A stretch of DNA of 64,000 nt from JACDHG01 sp963815295 (GTDB lineage Bacteria > Actinomycetota > Actinomycetes > Propionibacteriales > Nocardioidaceae): assembly GCA_963815295.1 (NCBI GenBank), contig CAWFFZ010000008.1, positions 62,001 through 126,000 of the forward strand, in the 5' to 3' direction. The position numbers were made by a program, and so were the translations under genes. This document shows positions 1 through 9,886 of this stretch, piece by piece. Under the pieces are notes generated by a model. The model was not told the DNA's origin, ran no database searches, and worked only from the letters and a program-made list of their open reading frames with translations. Position 1 is the first letter of the stretch. Each line of letters opens with the position of its first letter.

Positions 1-1
1 C

Positions 2-913
2 CGTGAGCTGCTCGAGCTGCATACCGTCGGCCGCACTACCGGCTACGACGAGACCGATGTCCGGGACTCGGCATACCTCCTGACCGGCTGGACCGTCGAC
101 CGGTTCGAAAGCTGGGCCTGCAGCTACCAGCCCAGTCGGCACTACACCAAGCCGGTCAGCGTGCTCGAGTTCAGCGACGCCAACGGGGCTCGTGACGGCA
201 GGGCGGTATTGAACCGCTACCTGGACTATCTCGCCCACCACCCCGCGACCGCCCAACGGATCGCTCGCAAGCTCGCCATCCGGTTCGTGTCCGACGACCC
301 GTCTGCTGCGCTCGTCAACCACCTGGCCGACGTGTTCCGTCAATCGGGAACCGACATCAAGGCGACCATGCGGGCGCTCGTCAGGACCCGCGAGTTCCGG
401 GAGTCGGTCAGCAGCAAGGTGCGGACGCCGACCGACGACATCGTCGCGACGTTCCGCGTGATGGGAGCCCGGATCACCAAGCCCACAAGGGAAGACGATG
501 CGGCTAACGCCATCTACTACCTCAGCCACAACATCGGAGCAGTGCCCTTCGGTTGGGGACGACCCGACGGCTCACCAGAGGTCAGCGACGCCTGGTCGTC
601 TGCCGGCCGGATGATGGGTTCCTACCGGATCCACAACGGGATCGCTGGTCACTGGTGGCCAAACACGGGCGTGGACTATCGCAGTCACGCGTCCTGGCTC
701 CCGAAAAGCCGGATCCGCTTCGACCAGCTCGTCGACCACATGAGCCGACGGATCTTCGGCCGGCCTTCGACGAGCGCTCTGCTCGGCGCTGCCTGCATCG
801 TCGCCGACTGCAGACCCGGCGAAATCATCACCCGCGACCACGGGCTCGTGAAATGGCGGATGGCCCGTCTGATCGGGCTACTCCTCGACTCTCCCCAACA
901 TATGACGAAGTGA
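2..913 (+). CDS. DUF1800 family protein, C-terminal part (start lies outside the window)
   Basis: An open frame runs from the first bases of the window to a TGA at 911-913 and encodes the last 303 residues of a larger protein. The opening residues ELHTVGRTTGYDETDVRDSA and the following LTGW match the conserved part of DUF1800 proteins, which are usually 450-600 residues long. The biochemical role of the family is unknown. The DUF1501 gene begins 8 bp downstream; DUF1800 and DUF1501 genes are commonly paired, so they probably act together outside the membrane. The family call is firm from the motif and the neighbour. The missing N-terminus means no export signal can be assessed. Confidence 0.85.
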   Translation, partial: RELLELHTVGRTTGYDETDVRDSAYLLTGWTVDRFESWACSYQPSRHYTKPVSVLEFSDANGARDGRAVLNRYLDYLAHHPATAQRIARKLAIRFVSDDPSAALVNHLADVFRQSGTDIKATMRALVRTREFRESVSSKVRTPTDDIVATFRVMGARITKPTREDDAANAIYYLSHNIGAVPFGWGRPDGSPEVSDAWSSAGRMMGSYRIHNGIAGHWWPNTGVDYRSHASWLPKSRIRFDQLVDHMSRRIFGRPSTSALLGAACIVADCRPGEIITRDHGLVKWRMARLIGLLLDSPQHMTK

Positions 914-921
914 CGGACCCG

Positions 922-2184
922 ATGACTGACCACACTCCCGACTGTTCGTGCACCGACTACGGCCGGTCTCGTCGAACCTTCCTGCGCAATGCGATGGCCG
1001 TCTCCGGTGGTGCCCTCGCCACGACAGTGTTCGGCGACACGTTCACCCAGACGGCATACGGTGCGACGAACGGCAACGTCCTCGTCGTGCTTTCGCTTCG
1101 TGGCGGCTGCGACGGTCTGTCGCTCGTCGTCCCGCATGGTGACCCGCAGTACGCCGCCAACCGTCCCAACATCAAGATCGACACAGGTCCGCTGCTCCAG
1201 AAGGACGCGCTGTTCGGACTGCACCCGGCTCTCAAACCGCTGCAGCCGATGTGGCAGGCGAACAAGTTTGCCGCCATCCATGCCACCGGGTTGCGGCTGC
1301 CGAACCGGTCACACTTCTCCGCGATCGAAGAGATCGAGGACGCTGACGTCGGGTCATCCGCGCGGACCGGCTGGATCAACCGACTCATCGGGCTCGACAC
1401 GTTGCGCTCGCCGCTCGAGGCCATCTCGGTGGGGTCCAGCCTCATGCCGACCTCCCTGTACGGACCGCAGCCCAGCCTCGCAGCAGCCCAGACCAACACG
1501 ATCGAGCTGTCTGGCGCCAACAGCACCGACGGGAAGGCTCGGCGACGCCGCGCGCTGACGGAGCTGTATCGCTCGACCAACGGTCCGCTCGGGGTCGGTG
1601 CCCGCGCTGCCTTGGAAACTACGAGCATCTTGGAGCCCAAGCTCGCCGGCAGCTACCAGCCATCCGGTGGTGCGCGCTACCCAGCGGGCGACCTCGGCAA
1701 GGCAATGTCGGACAGCGCTCGCCTCATCAAGGCCGGCGTCGGCGTCGAGGTGGTCACCGTCGACTTCGGCAGCTGGGACATGCACTCGAACGTCGGCAAC
1801 CTCGACTCCGGCATGGACAGCTTCGCCGGGATGACGTCCAACCTGGCGAGCAGTCTGGCGGCGTTCTTCACCGACCTCGGCACCGTCGGCAACCGGGTCA
1901 CGGTGGTCACACTCACCGAGTTCGGTCGCAGGCTGACGGAGAACGGCGCGCGTGGGCTCGACCACGGCTGGGGCAACGCGACCCTGCTGATGGGTGCCGG
2001 CGTCAAGGGCGGCAAGTACTACGGCAACTGGCCGGGACTCGACCCGGCGACGTCCGATGGCGACCTCGCAGTCACGACCGACTATCGCAGCGTGCTGTCG
2101 GAGATCCTCACGTCGCGGTTCAACGTGTCGACGAGCGCGGTGTTCCCTGGCTTCACGCCCGAGTCGCTGGGGCTGATGGCCTGA
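922..2184 (+). CDS. DUF1501 family protein with Tat signal
   Basis: A 420-residue protein. The ATG at 922 is chosen because it lies 8 bp after the preceding stop and places a twin-arginine signal near the N-terminus (SRRTFLRNAMAVSGGALAT, about residues 18-36), predicting export in folded form. The body has DUF1501 hallmarks: LRGGCDGLSLVVPHG near residue 60, and DFGSWDMHSN and TEFGRRLTENG in the C-terminal half, resembling a sulfatase/phosphatase-like fold. The same frame stays open about 370 bp upstream, but that stretch overlaps the DUF1800 gene and looks non-coding. The substrate is unknown. Pairing with the upstream DUF1800 gene is the usual context. Confidence 0.88.
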   Translation: MTDHTPDCSCTDYGRSRRTFLRNAMAVSGGALATTVFGDTFTQTAYGATNGNVLVVLSLRGGCDGLSLVVPHGDPQYAANRPNIKIDTGPLLQKDALFGLHPALKPLQPMWQANKFAAIHATGLRLPNRSHFSAIEEIEDADVGSSARTGWINRLIGLDTLRSPLEAISVGSSLMPTSLYGPQPSLAAAQTNTIELSGANSTDGKARRRRALTELYRSTNGPLGVGARAALETTSILEPKLAGSYQPSGGARYPAGDLGKAMSDSARLIKAGVGVEVVTVDFGSWDMHSNVGNLDSGMDSFAGMTSNLASSLAAFFTDLGTVGNRVTVVTLTEFGRRLTENGARGLDHGWGNATLLMGAGVKGGKYYGNWPGLDPATSDGDLAVTTDYRSVLSEILTSRFNVSTSAVFPGFTPESLGLMA

Positions 2185-2219
2185 CGCACGTCCGGGCCGG
2201 GCGAGCGTCGAGTCCGCTG

Positions 2220-3596
2220 CTAGCTCGGCTCGGTCGACTCCGGCTGAGGTGAAGCAGGCGATTGCTCGGCCGTGGGTGGTTGCTCGGTCGCCTCTGGCTC
2301 AAGTGGTACGTCGGCCATCGAGTCCACCTGGAAAGCCGTCACAAGGCCATCGGTCGTGGTCACGGTCACTATGCCGGCGCGTGCGATGACTCCCCGAAGC
2401 TCTGCATTCACCGACTCCACGGCATTGTCCTCGTCGTAGTCGGCTCCGGCGGGCAGGGCGGCGAGCTGCAGCTGCACTCCAGCCACGCAGAACCGAGTGT
2501 CGCTTGCACACCTGACCAACTGGCCGCCGAAGGTCTTCACGACCGGCTCCGGAGGCGGTGGCGGCGGTGGTGGTGGTGGCGGCTTCGGGGGCTTGGGAGG
2601 CTGCGGTTTCGGGTCTGGCCGTGGGGGGCTGGGATCCGGTGAGCCCGGTCCCGGCCTGGGGTTGTCGCGCGGCCGGGGCTGCTGCGCTACGGGTCGGTGC
2701 TGCGGCTGCTGGTGGCGGCGAGGGTGATGTGTCTTCGGAGGCGCGACCTCGTTTGGTACGACGTCGACCACGCCGCTGTCGTAGGCGTTTGCGAGCGTCA
2801 GCACCAGGTCGACGTACTCGTCGGACTGGTTGTAGCGGTAAACCGCCGCCCGCGCCGACGAAAGGATGCTCATGGTGCCGCCGCCGGAGCACAGATAGCG
2901 CGCGGTCGAAAGCGACGCGTCATCGAAGTCGTGCGGGTTGACCTTGCCGTTCCCGTCCCCATCGGTGCCGAGGGCCGCCCAGGTGGAGGGGATGAACTGC
3001 ATGGGTCCAACGGCACGGTCCCAGACCGTGTCGCCGTCAAGCTTGCCGTCGTCCGTGTCGCGGATGGCCGCGACTGGGCCTTTGCCGTTGAGTCGGAGTC
3101 CCAGGATGATCGGCCACGTCGTGCCGTTGGCGAGCACCTGCGCACCACCGAATCGGCCATGACCGGACTCGACCTGACCGATCGCCGCGATCACGCCCCA
3201 GCTGAGCTGGCAGCCCGGATAGGAGTACGCGACCGATGCTGCGGCCCGCCGGTACGCGTTCAGGGCAGCGAGCGGTACGTCGTACGTCGTGTTCGCGCTG
3301 ATCTCCGCGATCCGTTGGTGAACGCTCTTGTTGACGACGGCGGGTCCATCGTGGCCGTCACGTGGCCGTTCTCCAGCTGACTGCGACGACTGATCCGTGG
3401 CTCCCGGCGTATGTGGCGCAGGGGCGGGCGGGCCGATCGTGGACATAGCCGCCCCGTGTAGTCCGTCCGTGCCGGCCGACGAGAAACCGACGCCCGTGTC
3501 CAGTGGTCCGACGATCGCCAACGGCACCGGCAGGGCCAGGGCGGCGGCGACGCACAGGACGCGAAGACGTGGCGAAACAGGGGGAAGGGTGCGCAC
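2220..3596 (-). CDS. secreted lytic transglycosylase with proline-rich linker
   Basis: A 458-residue protein starting at GTG 3596, with a hydrophobic signal segment at residues 11-30. Residues 130-250 form a transglycosylase (SLT/MltB-like) core: SWGVIAAIGQVESGHGRFGG carries the probable catalytic Glu143, followed by AVGPMQFIPSTWAALGTDGDG. A DGDGNGKVNPHDFDDA stretch resembles a calcium-binding loop. Residues about 290-355 are extremely proline rich (runs of 8-11 Pro), a likely wall-spanning linker to a small unrecognised C-terminal domain of about 100 residues. It should cleave peptidoglycan glycan strands outside the membrane. It is divergent from the M16 peptidase genes, with an 88-bp gap. 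Confidence 0.85.
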   Translation of the reverse strand: MRTLPPVSPRLRVLCVAAALALPVPLAIVGPLDTGVGFSSAGTDGLHGAAMSTIGPPAPAPHTPGATDQSSQSAGERPRDGHDGPAVVNKSVHQRIAEISANTTYDVPLAALNAYRRAAASVAYSYPGCQLSWGVIAAIGQVESGHGRFGGAQVLANGTTWPIILGLRLNGKGPVAAIRDTDDGKLDGDTVWDRAVGPMQFIPSTWAALGTDGDGNGKVNPHDFDDASLSTARYLCSGGGTMSILSSARAAVYRYNQSDEYVDLVLTLANAYDSGVVDVVPNEVAPPKTHHPRRHQQPQHRPVAQQPRPRDNPRPGPGSPDPSPPRPDPKPQPPKPPKPPPPPPPPPPPEPVVKTFGGQLVRCASDTRFCVAGVQLQLAALPAGADYDEDNAVESVNAELRGVIARAGIVTVTTTDGLVTAFQVDSMADVPLEPEATEQPPTAEQSPASPQPESTEPS

Positions 3597-3684
3597 GCAC
3601 TCAAAGTAACTGTTTTGTCTTTGTCTGTATCGCGATCACGCGGACCGTCCAGCAGATGGGCATGCTGCCGGTACATTCGTCCGA

Positions 3685-4995
3685 GTGACTGCCGACGTTC
3701 GATATCCGTTGACCTCCCGGACGCTCGACAACGGGCTTCGAGTAGTCGTCAGCCCAACCCCGGGTCTCGGTGTCGTCGCCGTCAACCTCTGGTACGACGT
3801 CGGGTCACGCCACGAGGAGCGTCATCGCCAGGGTTTTGCCCACCTGTTCGAGCATCTGATGTTCCAGGGATCGCGACACGTCAAGTCCGGCGACCACTTC
3901 CAACTGCTCCAGGGCAATGGGGCCTCCCTCAACGCGACCACGTCCTTCGACCGGACGAACTACTTCGAGGCGATGCCAGCCGGTGTGCTCGATCTGGCGC
4001 TCTGGCTTGAAGCCGACCGGATGGCCTACCTCGACGACGTGCTGACCCAGGAGAACTTCGTCAACCAGGTCGACGTGGTCGCGCAGGAACGCAGCCAGCG
4101 GATGGACAACGTCCCTTACGGCACGGTCTTCGAGAAAGCCCTGCCGCTGATCTTCGACGCCGAGCACCCCTACGGCCATTTGCCGATCGGCAACATGCAG
4201 CACCTGGCCGAGGCGACGTTGGCCGAAGTCAGCGAATTCCACGCCCGCTTCTACATGCCCAGCAACGCGGTGTTGTCGATCGTTGGGGATGTCGAAGAGG
4301 CCGCCGCATTCGCGAAGGCCGAGACCTACTTCGAGCACATCCCCGCCGGAGAGGCCCCGAAGCGCGAGCTGCCCGCCGCACTCCCACCAGTCAACGAAGC
4401 GCACCGCGCCGACTACACGGAGGACGTGCCCGCGCCAGCGGTCTGGCTGGCCGCGCGGCTGCCGGTAGACGCGCCAGACTCCCGCGAGCTTGCGGCCGTT
4501 GCGCTCGCGACCAGCATCCTCGGCGAGGGCGAGACCAGCCTGCTGCATCGTCGGTTGGTGCGCCGCGACAAGTCCGCGCTGTCGGCCGGCATGGGCATCA
4601 ACGCGCTCATCGCCGGCAACTCCCTCAGCCTTGCGTCGGTGCGGGCGGTGCCCGGCCAGGATCTCGACGTCGTCGTCGACACCGTGGCTGACGTACTCCG
4701 CCTTTTCGCCACCGACGGACCCACCGAGCAAGAGCTCGCGCTGGCTCGCGCTCAGGCCGAGCGGGACTGGCTTGAAGAGATGGGAACGGCAGCGGGTCGT
4801 GCTGACGCGATTTCGGGATGTGCCTTGCTGTTCGACGATGCAGACGCGTTGAACGAGCGGCTGCCGTTGCTGCGCTCGATCACGAAGGCCGAGGTCCAGG
4901 AGGCCACGCAGACGTGGTTGTTGCCGGCACTGAACGCCCAAGTCCGGGTCCATCCCGAGGCCGGCGGGTCCACCGAGCCTGGCGACGACCGATGA
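3685..4995 (+). CDS. M16 family zinc metallopeptidase (catalytic subunit)
   Basis: A 436-residue pitrilysin-family protein starting at GTG 3685. The inverted zinc motif HLFEH is at residues 53-57 (His53, Glu56, His57), with the downstream acidic region VVAQERSQRMDNVPYG expected to supply the third ligand. There is no signal peptide, so it is probably cytoplasmic. The next gene overlaps by ATGA and encodes a second M16 protein lacking the zinc motif. Such active/inactive pairs form heterodimeric clamshell peptidases that degrade peptides. The physiological substrate cannot be read from the sequence. Confidence 0.92.
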   Translation: MTADVRYPLTSRTLDNGLRVVVSPTPGLGVVAVNLWYDVGSRHEERHRQGFAHLFEHLMFQGSRHVKSGDHFQLLQGNGASLNATTSFDRTNYFEAMPAGVLDLALWLEADRMAYLDDVLTQENFVNQVDVVAQERSQRMDNVPYGTVFEKALPLIFDAEHPYGHLPIGNMQHLAEATLAEVSEFHARFYMPSNAVLSIVGDVEEAAAFAKAETYFEHIPAGEAPKRELPAALPPVNEAHRADYTEDVPAPAVWLAARLPVDAPDSRELAAVALATSILGEGETSLLHRRLVRRDKSALSAGMGINALIAGNSLSLASVRAVPGQDLDVVVDTVADVLRLFATDGPTEQELALARAQAERDWLEEMGTAAGRADAISGCALLFDDADALNERLPLLRSITKAEVQEATQTWLLPALNAQVRVHPEAGGSTEPGDDR

Positions 4996-6347
4996 CCGCG
5001 GTCGAGACACCACCCGCAGTGGTGGCAGCGACCGGCTGGATGTTTCCGTCGTACGACGAGCACCAGCTCGACAGCGGCCTGCGCGTCCTGGTCTACGAAT
5101 GCCCCGGGCAGTTCGTGATCGCCGCGTCGTTGCTGTTCGACGTGCCGTTGACCGCGGAGCCGCGTGACATCGAGGGCGTCGCGAGCTTGACCGGGCGCTG
5201 CCTGACGCAGGGAGCCGCGGGGCGCTCGGCGGAGGAGTTTGCTGATGCGTTGGCCTTGTGCGGCGGTGACTTGGACGCGTCTGCGTTCCCAGACGGCTTC
5301 ACCGTGCGGTTGTCGGTGCCCGTGAGTCGGCTTGCGGACGGCCTGGCGCTGATGGCGGATGCAACGGTCCGGCCGGAGTTCTTCCTTGAGGAGTTCGAAC
5401 ACGAGCAGCGGCTCCGGCTGCAGGAGATTGATCAGGCTGCCGCTTATCCGCAGCACGTGGCAGTCGAACAGCTAAACGCCGCCGTCTTTGGTAACGCCCG
5501 CGCCGCCCGCCCGGTTGGTGGGTCGTCGGAGTCAGTACAGGCCATCGGTCGCGACGACGTCGTGGCGTATGCCGAGAGGTATCTGCTGCCAGCTAACGCG
5601 ACGCTGGTGGTGGCCGGCGACTTCGGTGGCGCCGACCCGCTCCCCGCAATCACGGACGGCTTCGGTGGCTGGGCGCGCACAGGAGTGCCGCACCCTGCAC
5701 ACGAGCACGCGCAGCCTGAGTCGGCTGCTCGCATCGTGCTTGTCGACTTCCCCGACGCTCCCCAGGCAACCCTGCGGCTGGCCGGCCCCGGCATCACCCG
5801 CTCCGACGACCGTTGGCCTGCGATGTTCGTCGCGAACTACGTAGTGGGCGGCAACTTCTCGTCGCGGATCAACACCGTGCTGCGGGAGGAGAAAGGACTG
5901 ACGTACGGCGCCACGACAAGCCTCGACACCAGTCGTCATACGGGCACGCTGGCGATCTCGACCGCGGTGCGAAGCGACGCGACGGCGGAGGCGCTTGCCG
6001 ACATCATCGAGATCCTCGGAGCCGCTATCGGCAGCCTGACCGACGACGAAGTGGCGACCGGTGTTCGTGCTGCCACGGAGTCGGCTGCCCTTGGTTTCGA
6101 ACGCGCCGATGCGGTCGTTGGTCGAGTGGAGATGTTGCTGTCGCAGGGGTTGCCGCTCGGGCACGTCGACGTCAACCTCGAACGCATCCGGGCGGTCACC
6201 ACGGAGGCGGCTAACTCGACGTACGACGAGGTCGTGCGGCCGGATGGTCTGACAGTTGTGGTGGTCGGCGATGCGGCCAGCCTCGAAGAGCCCTTGCGTA
6301 CCTGGGGCTACGCCGATGTCGAGGTCGTAGTGCCTGACCGATCCTGA
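4992..6347 (+). CDS. M16 family peptidase, non-catalytic partner
   Basis: A 451-residue M16-fold protein; ATG 4992 overlaps the stop of the upstream gene (ATGA). The region where HxxEH should sit reads VASLTGRCLTQGAAGRS, without the zinc ligands, so this is the non-catalytic half of the heterodimer. The C-terminal half keeps typical M16 motifs, including NYVVGGNFSSRINTVLREEKGLTYG. The R/Y element there (RINT, LTYG) is the usual substrate-binding signature of inactive partners. Tight coupling implies stoichiometric production with the catalytic subunit. It ends 81 bp from the convergent methyltransferase gene. Confidence 0.9.
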   Translation: MTAVETPPAVVAATGWMFPSYDEHQLDSGLRVLVYECPGQFVIAASLLFDVPLTAEPRDIEGVASLTGRCLTQGAAGRSAEEFADALALCGGDLDASAFPDGFTVRLSVPVSRLADGLALMADATVRPEFFLEEFEHEQRLRLQEIDQAAAYPQHVAVEQLNAAVFGNARAARPVGGSSESVQAIGRDDVVAYAERYLLPANATLVVAGDFGGADPLPAITDGFGGWARTGVPHPAHEHAQPESAARIVLVDFPDAPQATLRLAGPGITRSDDRWPAMFVANYVVGGNFSSRINTVLREEKGLTYGATTSLDTSRHTGTLAISTAVRSDATAEALADIIEILGAAIGSLTDDEVATGVRAATESAALGFERADAVVGRVEMLLSQGLPLGHVDVNLERIRAVTTEAANSTYDEVVRPDGLTVVVVGDAASLEEPLRTWGYADVEVVVPDRS

Positions 6348-6428
6348 CCGGTTGGTCGTCACGATTTCGGGATGTGTGTCGTTCGCCAGGGCGAATTTTG
6401 CTTGACCGAGACTGTGCTCTCGCCTTCA

Positions 6429-7190
6429 TCACGCGGACTCGCAGATGCAGAGTTGAAGCGGCGTATCCACGGCAAATGGTCGACCGGACCAGTCGCCGAA
6501 GCGCTCGACGAGCCGAAGGCCGCCGAGCGAGACGAGCAGTGGCAGCTCCTGCGGGAAGATGCTCCTGATTTCGAGCGGTGCGACGACGAAGTCGGGCTCG
6601 GAGTTAGTCGACAGGTACCACGTCCCGCGTGTAACTTGCGCGGCCGCATCGTAGATCTCAGCGACATCGACGCTAACGTTGCCACGGTCAGGGTCCATGA
6701 ACGACAACGACTCCCGGCTGCGCCGCACGCCATCGGCTTCGGCAAGTAGGCGCACGCTCGGGTTGAATACATCGAAGACGAACCGTGCACCAGGTGCCAG
6801 GTGTCTTCGAACCGACCGGAAGCAGCTCACCAGATCCTCAGCCTCATGCAGATGCAGTAGGGAATTGGCTGTGATGAACACGAAGTCGAACGTGCGGCCC
6901 AGATCGAAGGCGCGCATGTCGCCCTGCTTCCATTCCACCACTACACCGCGCTCGTTCGCCTTACCCTGAGCCTCAGCCAGCATGTCTGACGAGAGGTCCA
7001 GGCCGACGCACGGATGCCCGTCGGACGCGATGGGGATCAGCTTGTGCCCGGTGCCGCACCCGAGTTCCAATACGCGCCCGCCTTGCCGATTGGCGTCGGC
7101 CCGGTAGAAGTCGACCGCGGGCCCGCCGCCAGGGAACATTAGGTCGTACAGCCGCGCGTGCGAGTAGAACGCTTGACCCACTAAGCGCAT
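6429..7190 (-). CDS. class I SAM-dependent methyltransferase
   Basis: A 253-residue protein from ATG 7190, preceded by a strong purine stretch (GGAAGGGAGG). The frame stays open another 186 bp upstream, but that part overlaps the end of pgm and is not conserved-looking. Motif I is VLELGCGTGHKLIPI, followed by VGLDLSSDMLAEA and GDMRAFDLGRTFDFVFI, a classical SAM-binding fold. The start MRLVGQAFYSHARLYDLMFP resembles small-molecule methyltransferases of the ubiE/Methyltransf_25 type. The substrate is unknown. It lies downstream of and in the same direction as phosphoglucomutase, 42 bp away, so read-through is possible. Confidence 0.8.
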   Translation of the reverse strand: MRLVGQAFYSHARLYDLMFPGGGPAVDFYRADANRQGGRVLELGCGTGHKLIPIASDGHPCVGLDLSSDMLAEAQGKANERGVVVEWKQGDMRAFDLGRTFDFVFITANSLLHLHEAEDLVSCFRSVRRHLAPGARFVFDVFNPSVRLLAEADGVRRSRESLSFMDPDRGNVSVDVAEIYDAAAQVTRGTWYLSTNSEPDFVVAPLEIRSIFPQELPLLVSLGGLRLVERFGDWSGRPFAVDTPLQLCICESA

Positions 7191-7231
7191 CCTCCCTTCC
7201 GGCTCAAGAAGCAGATGTACCGAGCTACCAG

Positions 7232-8863
7232 TCAAACGAGAGCGGCGTTGACCACGTCGCGTGCCTCGGCCTGTACCTGGGCCAGGTGCTCGGGACCCTT
7301 GAACGACTCGGCGTAGATCTTGTACACGTCTTCGGTGCCCGAGGGTCGAGCGGCGAACCACGCCGACTCCGTGCACACCTTGAGGCCGCCGATCGCGGCA
7401 CCGTTACCGGGCGCCGTGGTCAGTGTCTGCAGGATCGGTTCGCCGGCGACGGACTCAGCCGCCACGTCGTCCGGTGACAGCTTCGCGAGCTTGGCCTTCT
7501 GCGCTCGATCCGCGGGTGCATCTATGCGTGCGTATGCCGGATTCCCGTGCCGGTCGACGAGATCGGCATAGTGCTGGCTCGGACTCTTGCCGGTAACGGC
7601 CAGTATCTCGCTGGCCAGCAACGCGAGAATCATGCCGTCCTTGTCAGTGGTCCACGTGGTGCCGTCCGCACGAAGGAATGACGCGCCGGCCGACTCCTCT
7701 CCACCGAAGCCCACGCCGCCGTCGAGCAGTCCCGGCACGAACCACTTGAACCCGACGGGCACCTCCAGCAAGGTGCGGCCGAGCTCCGTCGCCACCCGGT
7801 CGATCATCGACGAACTGACCAGCGTCTTGCCGATCGCGGTCTCGGCCGACCAGGCACCGCGTTGCCCGAACAGGTAACCGATCGCGACGGCCAGGAAGTG
7901 GTTCGGATTCATCAGCCCGGCGTCGGGAGTCACGATGCCGTGGCGGTCGCTGTCCGCATCGTTGCCCGTAGCGATGTCGAAGCGGTCGCGAGCCGCGATG
8001 AGCGACGCCATCGCGTTGGGCGACGAGCAGTCCATCCGGATCTTGCCGTCCGTGTCGAGCGTCATGAAGCGCCAGGTGGGGTCGACCTCCGGGTTGACCA
8101 CGGTCAGGTCGAGGCCGTACCGCTCGCCGATCGCTCCCCAGTAGTCCACGCTCGCGCCGCCGAGGGGGTCGGCGCCGATCCGAACACCAGCCGCCTTGAT
8201 CGCGTCGAGGTCCAGCACCGCAGACAGGTCGTCGACGTACGTCGTCATGAAGTCATAGCCGGTGACCTTGTCGCGGGTCTCTGCTTCGGTGGCTCGACGG
8301 ATCTCCGACAGCCCGCCAGAAATGAGGTCGTTGGCCCGCCGCTCGATCCAGCCGGTCGCGTCAGAGTCGGCCGGACCGCCATGCGGCGGGTTGTACTTGA
8401 ACCCTCCGTCGCGGGGCGGGTTGTGCGAAGGAGTCACGACGATGCCGTCGGCATGGCCGCGCCCACCGGCCTGGTTGATCCGCAGGATCGCGTGCGAGAC
8501 CGCGGGCGTGGGGGTATAGCCGTCTTGCTCGTCGACGAGCACTTCCACACCGGCGGCGATAAGGACCTCGAGCGCGCTATGCCAGGCGGGCAGCGACAAG
8601 GCATGGGTGTCGCGACCGATGAGCAGCGGCCCATCGACCCCTTGCGCCGACCGGTACTCCACGATCGCTTGAGTGGTCGCCAGGATGTGGGGCTCGTTGA
8701 ACGCGCCGTCGAGGCTTGAGCCGCGGTGCCCAGAGGTGCCGAACGCCACGCGCTGGTCCGGATTCTCGGGATCGGGGCGCACGTCGTAGTAAGCAGAGAT
8801 GACTGCGTCGACGTCGATCAGGTCAGAAGGCTGGGCCGGCTGGCCGGCGCGCTCGTGGGCCAT
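7232..8863 (-). CDS. pgm: phosphoglucomutase (alpha-D-glucose-specific)
   Basis: A 543-residue enzyme interconverting glucose-1-phosphate and glucose-6-phosphate. The start at ATG 8863 gives MAHERAGQPAQPSDLIDV, matching the N-terminus of E. coli Pgm; a TTG-type extension to 8911 is not needed. The catalytic phosphoserine motif VTPSHNPPRDGGFKYNPPHG places Ser at residue 146, as in E. coli. The metal-binding loop GNDADSDRHG and the sugar-specificity loop GGEESAGASF are present. Together with the uridylyltransferase at 15 kb it would supply UDP-glucose. Confidence 0.96.
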   Translation of the reverse strand: MAHERAGQPAQPSDLIDVDAVISAYYDVRPDPENPDQRVAFGTSGHRGSSLDGAFNEPHILATTQAIVEYRSAQGVDGPLLIGRDTHALSLPAWHSALEVLIAAGVEVLVDEQDGYTPTPAVSHAILRINQAGGRGHADGIVVTPSHNPPRDGGFKYNPPHGGPADSDATGWIERRANDLISGGLSEIRRATEAETRDKVTGYDFMTTYVDDLSAVLDLDAIKAAGVRIGADPLGGASVDYWGAIGERYGLDLTVVNPEVDPTWRFMTLDTDGKIRMDCSSPNAMASLIAARDRFDIATGNDADSDRHGIVTPDAGLMNPNHFLAVAIGYLFGQRGAWSAETAIGKTLVSSSMIDRVATELGRTLLEVPVGFKWFVPGLLDGGVGFGGEESAGASFLRADGTTWTTDKDGMILALLASEILAVTGKSPSQHYADLVDRHGNPAYARIDAPADRAQKAKLAKLSPDDVAAESVAGEPILQTLTTAPGNGAAIGGLKVCTESAWFAARPSGTEDVYKIYAESFKGPEHLAQVQAEARDVVNAALV

Positions 8864-8983
8864 CCCCGCATCATGGTGGATCGCCCCGGGGTCGGTAGCG
8901 CCCGGTAGCAAAATCGCTCGAGTCGTCTCACCTGCTGGACGGCTCTGTTATCGTCCCGTTATCAACGTCAAAGGGCGCAGTTC

Positions 8984-9886
8984 GTGAAAGTTTTCGTCAC
9001 CGGTGCTACCGGTGTCCTTGGCCACGCTGCCTCGACGTCGCTTTCGGCCGACGGCCACGAGGTTTCGGGCATCGCCCGCAACGACGAGAAACAGCGCCAG
9101 CTCGAAGCCATGGGAGTGGCGCCGGTCCGAGTCTCCCTGTTCGACCGCGAGGCACTGACGGCTGCCTTGGCGGGGTTTGACGCCGTGTGCAACCTCGCCA
9201 CCCACATGCCGGTCGGTTTCGCCGCTGCTCTGCCCAGCGCCTGGAAGGTCAACGACAAGCTGCGCACTCAGGGCTCGAAGGTCATCGCGCAGGCGGCCCG
9301 CGACGCCGGCGTTCGCCGCCTGATCCAGGAAAGCGTTTCCTTCATGTACGCCGATGCAGGCGACGAGTGGATCACCGAAGACAGCACGGTGGCCGTCACC
9401 CATGCGACCGACCCGGCGGCGGTCGCCGAAGACAACGCGAGCCGCTTCTGCTCGGCTTCCCGTCATACCGTCATTCTTCGTTTCGGCCTGTTCGTCGGTA
9501 CGGACGCGATGACGCGCTGGCGTCTCGACCGTGCTCGCGCCGGCCGCCCCATCGGTATCGGAGACCCGCGAGCATGGGCCCATCTCGTCCATCCCGAGGA
9601 TGCAGGCTCTGCGGTGGCGATCGCGCTGACTGCTCCCGGTGGTGTCTACAACGTCGGCGCCGATCCGATCAGGCGTAGCGAGATGAACGACGTCTTTGCC
9701 GAGGCCGTCGGCCGCACGAGTGTCCGCAGTGTGTCGAGACTGACGATGAAGCTTGTGGGCGAGCGCCTCGCGCCACTGGCGCGCTCGCATCGGGTTTCGT
9801 CTGCGAAGCTCCATGAGGCGACGGGATGGAAACCCGTCCACGACGTGTTCGACCTGACATGGCTGACCGACCCGAACGACGCGTGA
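8984..9886 (+). CDS. NAD-dependent epimerase/dehydratase family protein
   Basis: A 300-residue extended short-chain dehydrogenase starting at GTG 8984. The Rossmann motif MKVFVTGATGVLGHAASTSL is at the N-terminus, with ARNDEK after strand 2 suggesting NADP or NAD binding. The usual YxxxK motif is not obvious (SVSFMYADAGDEW stands in its place), so this may be an atypical member whose substrate cannot be assigned. It is divergent from pgm. The 120-bp gap contains a short direct repeat (GTTATC twice, 11 bp apart). Confidence 0.78.
   Translation: MKVFVTGATGVLGHAASTSLSADGHEVSGIARNDEKQRQLEAMGVAPVRVSLFDREALTAALAGFDAVCNLATHMPVGFAAALPSAWKVNDKLRTQGSKVIAQAARDAGVRRLIQESVSFMYADAGDEWITEDSTVAVTHATDPAAVAEDNASRFCSASRHTVILRFGLFVGTDAMTRWRLDRARAGRPIGIGDPRAWAHLVHPEDAGSAVAIALTAPGGVYNVGADPIRRSEMNDVFAEAVGRTSVRSVSRLTMKLVGERLAPLARSHRVSSAKLHEATGWKPVHDVFDLTWLTDPNDA

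Noticed and set aside
2497..2727. Plus-strand glycine-rich small protein
   Set aside because: It is the reverse complement of the proline-rich linker of the lytic transglycosylase.
8911..8983. Operator made of the direct repeat GTTATC ... GTTATC between pgm and the epimerase gene
   Set aside because: Six-base repeats 11 bp apart are too short to support a call without other copies.
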